NCBI RefSeq assembly: GCF_900105625.1 | Contig: NZ_FNSD01000001.1 | Span: 4,092,001-4,156,000, forward strand | From: Terriglobus roseus | GTDB lineage: Bacteria > Acidobacteriota > Terriglobia > Terriglobales > Acidobacteriaceae | Direction: 5' to 3' | Length of the DNA stretch: 64,000 bases | Part shown: piece after piece, positions 59,686 to 64,000 of the stretch | Layout: each line of letters opens with the position of its first letter | Position numbering within the stretch: position 1 is the stretch's first letter | Made by a program: the position numbers and the translations under genes | The notes under the pieces: model-generated | The model's database searches: none | What the model saw: only the letters and a program-made list of their open reading frames with translations | What the model was told of the DNA's origin: nothing

Positions 59686-60588
59686 ATGGAGCTACGACAC
59701 CTCCGCTATTTCGTCGCCGTTGCTGAACAGCAGAGCTTTAGCCGAGCGGCCGGCCTGCTGCATGTCTCGCAATCCGCGATCAGCGAACAGATGGCTGACC
59801 TGGAGGGCGAGATCGGTGTGCGCCTGCTCGACCGTGGATCACGCAGAACCCTGCTGACCGATACCGGCAAGGTCTTTCTGCAGCATGCGCAACGCGTTCT
59901 GGAAGAGAGCAAGAGCGCCGTGCAGGAGGCGCAGCGTGCGGAACGTGGCGAGGTTGGATCGTTGCGCATCGGTTTCTTTGCAGGCGGTTTAGGCGATGGG
60001 TTTCCACGGTTGATTCGGAGCTTCCGAGAGAAGCATCCGCAGGTGGAGCTATCGCTTGTGGAGATGAGTGTTTCGGAACAGTGGCCCGCATTGCTGGAAG
60101 GGCGCCTAGACATCGCATTCACACGTGTGCCGGAACCGCAGTTTCAACGGGACATCCGCTTCGAGATCATTCAGCACGATCCGATGGTTGCGATTCTGCC
60201 GAGAACACATGCGCGCGCTGAGGCAAAGCGGATTGACGTAAAGGACCTGGCGAAGGATCGCTTCGTGGTGTCCTCCCGGGCAACGTCACCATCTGTCTTC
60301 GACAAGCTGATCGAGCTTTGCTCGGATGCAGGTTTCGTGCCCAACATCGTGAGTACCAACACCGTCTGGAGCAGCGTGACGCTGATGGTGCAGTCGGGCG
60401 AGGGCGTATCGCTGCTGCCGGTAAATCATCAGCAGCCCAGTGCGACGGACCTTTCGTTTGTTCCGCTTAAAGCAAAGAATGCCTTTGTCGAACTGTGTGT
60501 ATGCTGGGCTGCAAAACGTGACCGGCAACTGCTGCGGTCGTTTCGCGAATTGACGCGGCTGCATGTCCGCGGACATGAGCGTTTGTAG
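59686..60588 (+). CDS. LysR-family transcriptional regulator
   Basis: 300 residues. N-terminal winged helix (MELRHLRYFVAVAEQQSFSR followed by AAGLLHVSQSAISEQMADLE) and a substrate-binding domain (SLRIGFFAGG, EMSVSEQWPALLEGRLDIAF, MVAILPRTHARA, GEGVSLLPVN). It is transcribed away from the RND operon and very likely controls it together with its own gene through the repeats just upstream. The effector is unknown. No strong ribosome site is seen, because the operator-like repeat runs almost to the start codon. Confidence 0.92.
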   Translation: MELRHLRYFVAVAEQQSFSRAAGLLHVSQSAISEQMADLEGEIGVRLLDRGSRRTLLTDTGKVFLQHAQRVLEESKSAVQEAQRAERGEVGSLRIGFFAGGLGDGFPRLIRSFREKHPQVELSLVEMSVSEQWPALLEGRLDIAFTRVPEPQFQRDIRFEIIQHDPMVAILPRTHARAEAKRIDVKDLAKDRFVVSSRATSPSVFDKLIELCSDAGFVPNIVSTNTVWSSVTLMVQSGEGVSLLPVNHQQPSATDLSFVPLKAKNAFVELCVCWAAKRDRQLLRSFRELTRLHVRGHERL

Positions 60589-60669
60589 TTACTCCGCGGA
60601 TTCCGCAATCAGCTTGTGAAATGGACCTGCGGGCTGCATTGAGTAGGCTTCTAGTGTGAGGACATCCCC

Positions 60670-61194
60670 ATGGCCCTGAAGACTGTTCGTCGACTCTTTT
60701 CTACTCTCTGCATTGCCTCGTTGCCGTTGCTGGCGTACTCCACTGCAGCGCAGGCGCAGACCGGTATCTATGCACAGTTCACCGGCCAGTCCAACGACCT
60801 GAACAGCAGCAGCGGGTGGTTCTGGGGAGCGACTTTCGGTTTCTATCAGGACCGCCACAGTGTGGGTCCGGTGCATCTTGGAGTCGACTTCCGCGGGGCA
60901 ATTTTGAAGCATGACCAGGCACAGTTCGACAGCGGTCTCGGCGGTCTGCGGCTGACGGTTGTGCCACACGTGGTTCCATTCAAGATCTACGCGGAAGCGT
61001 TGGGCGGCGTGGGGATCGTGTCGAACGGGCCCACGAATACGCATGCCCAGTACCAAGTGAATGGCGGGCTTGAGTACACCATCCTGCCGCGCATCGATTG
61101 GCGTGTTGCGGAGATTGCTTACAACGGGTACTCGGGGACCGGAACGGGCAATCCCGTGGGACTGTCCAGCGGACTCGTCTTCCGCCTGCCGTAG
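60670..61194 (+). CDS. Small outer-membrane beta-barrel protein
   Basis: 174 residues with a signal peptide (LCIASLPLLAYSTAAQA, cut near residue 29). The rest is short alternating strands (GIYAQFTGQSND; GWFWGATFGFYQD; VHLGVDFRGAIL; GLEYTILPRIDWRVAEIAYN) ending SGLVFRLP, consistent with an 8-strand OmpA-like barrel of the outer-membrane protein superfamily. No peptidoglycan-binding domain. ATG with GTGAGGACA upstream. Function unknown; it stands between the LysR gene and the reductase. Confidence 0.78.
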   Translation: MALKTVRRLFSTLCIASLPLLAYSTAAQAQTGIYAQFTGQSNDLNSSSGWFWGATFGFYQDRHSVGPVHLGVDFRGAILKHDQAQFDSGLGGLRLTVVPHVVPFKIYAEALGGVGIVSNGPTNTHAQYQVNGGLEYTILPRIDWRVAEIAYNGYSGTGTGNPVGLSSGLVFRLP

Positions 61195-61252
61195 AGGCGC
61201 GGCCGGGTCCGTGCATGCTAGGCTTAAGTCTTACGGATTAAGCCAAAAAAAC

Positions 61253-62407
61253 ATGAGCACTGAGACCCAGAAGTACACGCGCAATAGCCCCTATCTGTCG
61301 ACCATGCTGGTCAACACCGTCCTGACCGACAAGGACTCTGAAAAAGAGACACGCCACATTGAGCTGTCGTTGGAAGAGGGCATGCTGTACACGCCCGGCG
61401 ACGCTGTGGGCATCCAGCCGACGAACCGCGATGCGGAAGTCGAGGCCGTTCTGAAGGCTCTGAACTTCAAGGGCGATGAGAAGGTGCTGGACTTCTTCAA
61501 GAAGGAAGACACGCTCGACAATGCTCTCCGCACGAAGCTGCACATCGGTAAGCTGACGCGCGGCAGTGTGAACAGCTACGCGAAAATTGCGCCGGAAGGC
61601 ACACCAGGACTGGACTTCCTGAAGGGACTGGCCGGCCAGGACAACAAGTCGAAGGCCGAAGAGTATGTGTGGGGCCGCGAGTTTCTGGACCTGATCACGG
61701 AGCACCCCGGTGGCATCACTGATCCGCAGCAGTTGTTCACCGTGCTGCAGCGCCTGACGCCGCGTATGTACTCCATTGCGTCATCGCAGGCGAAGCACGC
61801 GGACGCGGTTCACACGACAGTGCGCGTGGTGCGTTATCACACGCATAATCGCGATCGTCAGGGCCTGTGCAGCGGCCACCTGGGCGAACGTGCCGATGAG
61901 GGCGCGAACATGCCTATCTTCCTGCATGCCAATGCGAACTTCCGTCTTCCCGAAGACACCTCGATGCCCGTCATCATGGTTGGTCCCGGCACCGGTGTCG
62001 CACCCTTCCGCGCGTTCCTGGAGCATCGCCAGGCGCATGGTCACAAGGGCGAGAACTGGCTCTTCTTCGGTGAGCAGCGCGCAGCCTCGGACTTCCTGTA
62101 CAAGGATGAGTTCACGGCGATGCAGGCAGATGGCACGCTCACGCGGCTGGATACGGCCTTCTCACGCGACCAGCAGAAGAAGATCTACGTGCAGGACCGT
62201 ATGAAGGAGAACTCCAAGGAGCTGTTCGCGTGGCTCGAGCGTGGCGCCTACTTCTACGTCTGCGGTGACGCATCGCGCATGGCGAAAGACGTGGAACAGA
62301 CGCTGCTCGACACGATCGCTAACGGCAAGGATTGCAGCCCGGAGCATGCTCAGGAATATCTGAACGATCTGAAGAAGCAGAAGCGGTACCAGCTGGACGT
62401 TTACTAA
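61253..62407 (+). CDS. CysJ/FNR-like flavoprotein reductase without flavodoxin domain
   Basis: 384 residues. FAD-binding domain with a connecting helical insert (residues 1-230; PGDAVGIQPTN; RMYSIASSQ for FAD; GLCSGHLGE) and a ferredoxin-NADP reductase-type NADPH domain (GPGTGVAPFRAFL; FGEQRAASDFLY; YVCGDASRMAKDVE), ending in the stacking aromatic QLDVY. This is the C-terminal part of sulfite reductase alpha subunits; the flavodoxin (FMN) domain is missing by design, as the protein begins cleanly at ATG 61253. Electron acceptor unknown; a separate flavodoxin or ferredoxin is likely. No Shine-Dalgarno is seen. Confidence 0.9.
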   Translation: MSTETQKYTRNSPYLSTMLVNTVLTDKDSEKETRHIELSLEEGMLYTPGDAVGIQPTNRDAEVEAVLKALNFKGDEKVLDFFKKEDTLDNALRTKLHIGKLTRGSVNSYAKIAPEGTPGLDFLKGLAGQDNKSKAEEYVWGREFLDLITEHPGGITDPQQLFTVLQRLTPRMYSIASSQAKHADAVHTTVRVVRYHTHNRDRQGLCSGHLGERADEGANMPIFLHANANFRLPEDTSMPVIMVGPGTGVAPFRAFLEHRQAHGHKGENWLFFGEQRAASDFLYKDEFTAMQADGTLTRLDTAFSRDQQKKIYVQDRMKENSKELFAWLERGAYFYVCGDASRMAKDVEQTLLDTIANGKDCSPEHAQEYLNDLKKQKRYQLDVY

Positions 62408-62425
62408 ACGACGTTCGCGGAACGC

Positions 62426-62453
62426 AAAGAGCGCGGCGAAAGCCGCGCTCTTT
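62426..62453 (+). terminator. Hairpin terminator after the flavoprotein reductase
   Basis: 12-bp stem AAAGAGCGCGGC / GCCGCGCTCTTT with a GAAA tetraloop followed by TT. It lies 18 nt after the stop codon. Confidence 0.8.
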
Positions 62454-62490
62454 TTGCTGCTTACGTGAATCCCTATCGGTTAAATGAGCT

Positions 62491-62691
62491 ATGGCTCGCG
62501 CGGGTTGGACTTCGTCCTTAGTCTCCGATGAACAGCTCTTTGAAGAAGAGCAGCGACGTGCCTGGCGGGAACTGCCCCTCGGCGATAGGCTTGTTTATAT
62601 TCATGAGCTAAGTGTCATGGCGTACAGCGTGAAAGGCATTGGGCCCGAAGACGGTGAACGACTTTCGAGACTTGATACTCGCACTCAATAA
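62491..62691 (+). CDS. Small hydrophilic protein before a broken nucleotidyltransferase
   Basis: 66 residues, helical and acidic at the N-terminus (SDEQLFEEEQRRAWRELPLG) followed by DRLVYIHELSVMAY. Short proteins of this kind are often encoded directly before nucleotidyltransferase-like genes, with an overlap, as here (38 nt). No signal peptide or membrane helix. The ribosome site is weak. It may be the partner of the following broken gene in a toxin-antitoxin-like pair; this is inference from the arrangement. Confidence 0.5.
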   Translation: MARAGWTSSLVSDEQLFEEEQRRAWRELPLGDRLVYIHELSVMAYSVKGIGPEDGERLSRLDTRTQ

Positions 62692-63094
62692 GTTCCAGGT
62701 TCGTTACCTGATCATTGGCGGTTATGCCGTCGGTGTGCACCACGATCCCCGAACAACCAAAGATCTCGATCTCTTTGTCGCTACCAGCCCTGACGACAGC
62801 GAACGGATTTTTCGCTGCTCTTCAGGACTTCGGGGCTCCACTCTCGGGGATAGGACCTGAGTTCTTCGCCACACAGCAGAAGCAATGGTTTCAGATGGGC
62901 CGTCCGCCGTTCCGCGTCGACATCCTGCAGGCATCGAGGGTAAAGAGTTTGAGGTCGCCTGGGCGAACAAGGTCGAGGGATCACTTTTTGGCGTTCCGGT
63001 CTTTGTTATCTCTAATCAAGTTCTGATCGACAACAAGCTCGCAACCGGTCGTGCCATCGACCGGCGCGATGCGAAGAATTTGCGGAAGCCTTAG
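62654..63094 (+). pseudogene. Nucleotidyltransferase-like protein, two compensating frameshifts
   Basis: The reading in three pieces gives one coherent protein. Piece 1 (from GTG 62654): NDFRDLILALNKFQVRYLII, GGYAVGVHHDP, TKDLDLFVATSPDDSERIF. Piece 2, one base further on: FAALQDFGAPLSGIGPEFFA to PPFRVDILQ. Piece 3, back in the first frame: GIEGKEFEVAWANKVEGSLF to GRAIDRRDAKNLRKP. GGYAV and DLDLF match the GG...DxD site of the nucleotidyltransferase fold. An extra base near the T run at 62803-62807 and a missing base near 62930 would explain it. Either a real pseudogene or sequencing errors. Confidence 0.75.
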
Positions 63095-63504
63095 ATTCGG
63101 TCGTTATCCGCGCGCCAGTTCGTGATGGCGGCCTTGATTGCCTTGGGCTCCATGTTTTCTGCGACGGCGCGGCGGGAGAGTGCCACGACTTCTTCATCAG
63201 AAGCAAAGCGAAGCGCAATGAACTGCGCTGGTTTGATGCCGGCTGCGCTGCCGCCGAGGGTCATGATGCGGAGCGACTCTTCTAGGCGGATGATGCGGTT
63301 CTGGTTCTGCAGCGCGTAGATGCGCGTCATCACAATGGCGCCCACGATGAGGAACGTCACCGGCACCAGGAGGACGTTCGCCCTTGAGTATTCGTGAAGC
63401 AGGTGCACGATGGACATAATGAAACAGAGGAGCGCGAGAGGTGCGAGGACCAGGTACTTCGGGTCGCGGCGTGTGTGATTGGTGAAGCTCTGTGGTTCTG
63501 CCAT
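63091..63504 (-). CDS. DUF6526-like membrane protein
   Basis: About 137 residues. N-terminal AEPQSFTNHTRRDPKYLV, two membrane helices (LAPLALLCFIMSIVHLL; NVLLVPVTFLIVGAIVMTRI) joined by a short loop, then a cytoplasmic helical region (NRIIRLEESLRIMTLG; QFIALRFASDEEVVALSRRA; IKAAITNWRADNDRI). This matches the DUF6526 family, frequent in Acidobacteria, with no known function. ATG 63504 is preferred over 63516 because the family begins MAE-like. Its 3' end overlaps the pseudogene by 4 nt, tail to tail. Confidence 0.8.
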   Translation of the reverse strand: MAEPQSFTNHTRRDPKYLVLAPLALLCFIMSIVHLLHEYSRANVLLVPVTFLIVGAIVMTRIYALQNQNRIIRLEESLRIMTLGGSAAGIKPAQFIALRFASDEEVVALSRRAVAENMEPKAIKAAITNWRADNDRI

Positions 63505-63581
63505 GATGCCTGCCATTCGTAAATCAGATTGTGGAGTCGCCCAAGTCTCGCACGACGAGCGCTTCCTCTAACATCGAAGTG

Positions 63582-64000
63582 ATGGCACCTGCTAAGACCT
63601 CTCCCAAGCGCATCGGCATTCATCTCTCCACCAGCGGCGGCACATGGACGGCTGTGCAGCGCGCGGTGGATTGCGGCGCGAACTGTTTCCAGATCTTTTC
63701 GTCGTCGCCGCGGCAATGGAAGGCGAACGCTGTCGCTCCTGCCGATGCGGAGCAGATGCGTACGTTGCGCGCACAGCATGGCATCGCGCCGATGACTATC
63801 CACGCGTCCTATCTGATCAATCTTTGCTCGCAGAGCGAGGAGGTGCGCAGGAACTCGACCGCTGCCTTTCGTGGCGAGGTGGAGCGAGCGCTGGCGCTGG
63901 GTGCAGAGTTCCTTGTCTTCCATCCGGGATCATGGAAGGGCCTGACGCGTGCCGAGGCGCTGCAGCATGCAGCGGAGAATATCGAGCGCGCGATCGAGGG
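63582..64000 (+). CDS. nfo: Endonuclease IV (AP endonuclease), N-terminal part
   Basis: The first 139 codons are in the window; the gene runs off the right edge. It begins APAKTSPKRIGIHLSTSGGT and continues AVDCGANCFQIFSSSPRQW, IAPMTIHASYLINLCS (metal-site His in THASYLINL) and GAEFLVFHPGSW (metal-site His), all typical of endonuclease IV. The enzyme cuts DNA 5' to abasic sites using a zinc cluster. A GTG directly before ATG 63582 is in frame as an alternative start. It is divergent from the DUF6526-like gene. Confidence 0.9.
   Translation, partial: MAPAKTSPKRIGIHLSTSGGTWTAVQRAVDCGANCFQIFSSSPRQWKANAVAPADAEQMRTLRAQHGIAPMTIHASYLINLCSQSEEVRRNSTAAFRGEVERALALGAEFLVFHPGSWKGLTRAEALQHAAENIERAIE

Noticed and set aside
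1-64000. tRNA or rRNA genes, CRISPR arrays, insertion sequences, prophage
   Set aside because: Reading the intergenic gaps I saw no cloverleaf-like sequence, no regular direct repeats with spacers, no transposase or integrase product and no flanking target duplications. A covariance-model scan would be more sensitive for RNAs.

Overview
The window looks like chromosomal DNA from an Acidobacteriota species, most likely class Terriglobia (Acidobacteriaceae-like). The reasons are four large Oar-type TonB-dependent receptors (TBDTs) with an N-terminal carboxypeptidase-regulatory-like domain, a VWFA-related protein of the acidobacterial type, a DUF6526-type membrane protein, high GC and a large load of secreted carbohydrate and peptide hydrolases. 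This assignment is by family content only. I saw no rRNA, tRNA, CRISPR array, transposase or phage genes.

Region 1 (1-12,500) is an exopolysaccharide (EPS) locus, mostly on the minus strand. Reading from 12,463 downward: polysaccharide deacetylase, a possible 87-residue protein, a degenerate NtrC-type AAA+ regulator, Wza-like export protein, outer-membrane barrel, Wzz/GumC chain-length protein, CpsD-type tyrosine kinase, polyprenyl-phosphate sugar transferase and two GT2 glycosyltransferases. Most joints are 1-4 nt overlaps. Beyond them lie a plus-strand deacetylase, a GT4 glycosyltransferase and the start of a nucleotide-sugar dehydrogenase. Four sigma54-like -24/-12 elements lie just upstream of these genes. 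No Wzx flippase or Wzy polymerase is in the window.

Region 2 (12,800-23,950) is a pectin-use locus: GH28 polygalacturonase, a two-domain SGNH (CE12-like) esterase, CE8 pectin methylesterase, a TBDT, a secreted alpha/beta hydrolase and a LacI-family regulator. LacI-type operator-like palindromes sit just upstream of two matching sigma70-like promoters (GH28 and the TBDT), which suggests one regulon.

Region 3 (23,950-35,420) is rich in peptide and amide metabolism: a GntR regulator, a duplicated M42 aminopeptidase whose first half looks dead, a TBDT, an M28 peptidase, a secreted amidase, a Tat-exported Gfo/Idh/MocA oxidoreductase and a small TTG-start protein.

Region 4 (35,600-42,730) holds a small Cys-rich exported protein, a TBDT and a PepSY membrane protein with a Met/His-rich insert (probably metal handling), then eutBC (ethanolamine ammonia-lyase). 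Region 5 (42,730-53,380) holds a VWFA-domain protein, a TBDT with a Gly/Pro tract, a divergent CpxRA-like two-component pair, a fused FAD/Fe-S dehydrogenase and an HTH-only IclR-like protein. Region 6 (53,600-64,000) holds an RND efflux operon divergent from a LysR gene, a small barrel protein, a CysJ-like flavoprotein reductase, a small gene followed by a frameshifted nucleotidyltransferase, a DUF6526-like protein and the start of endonuclease IV.
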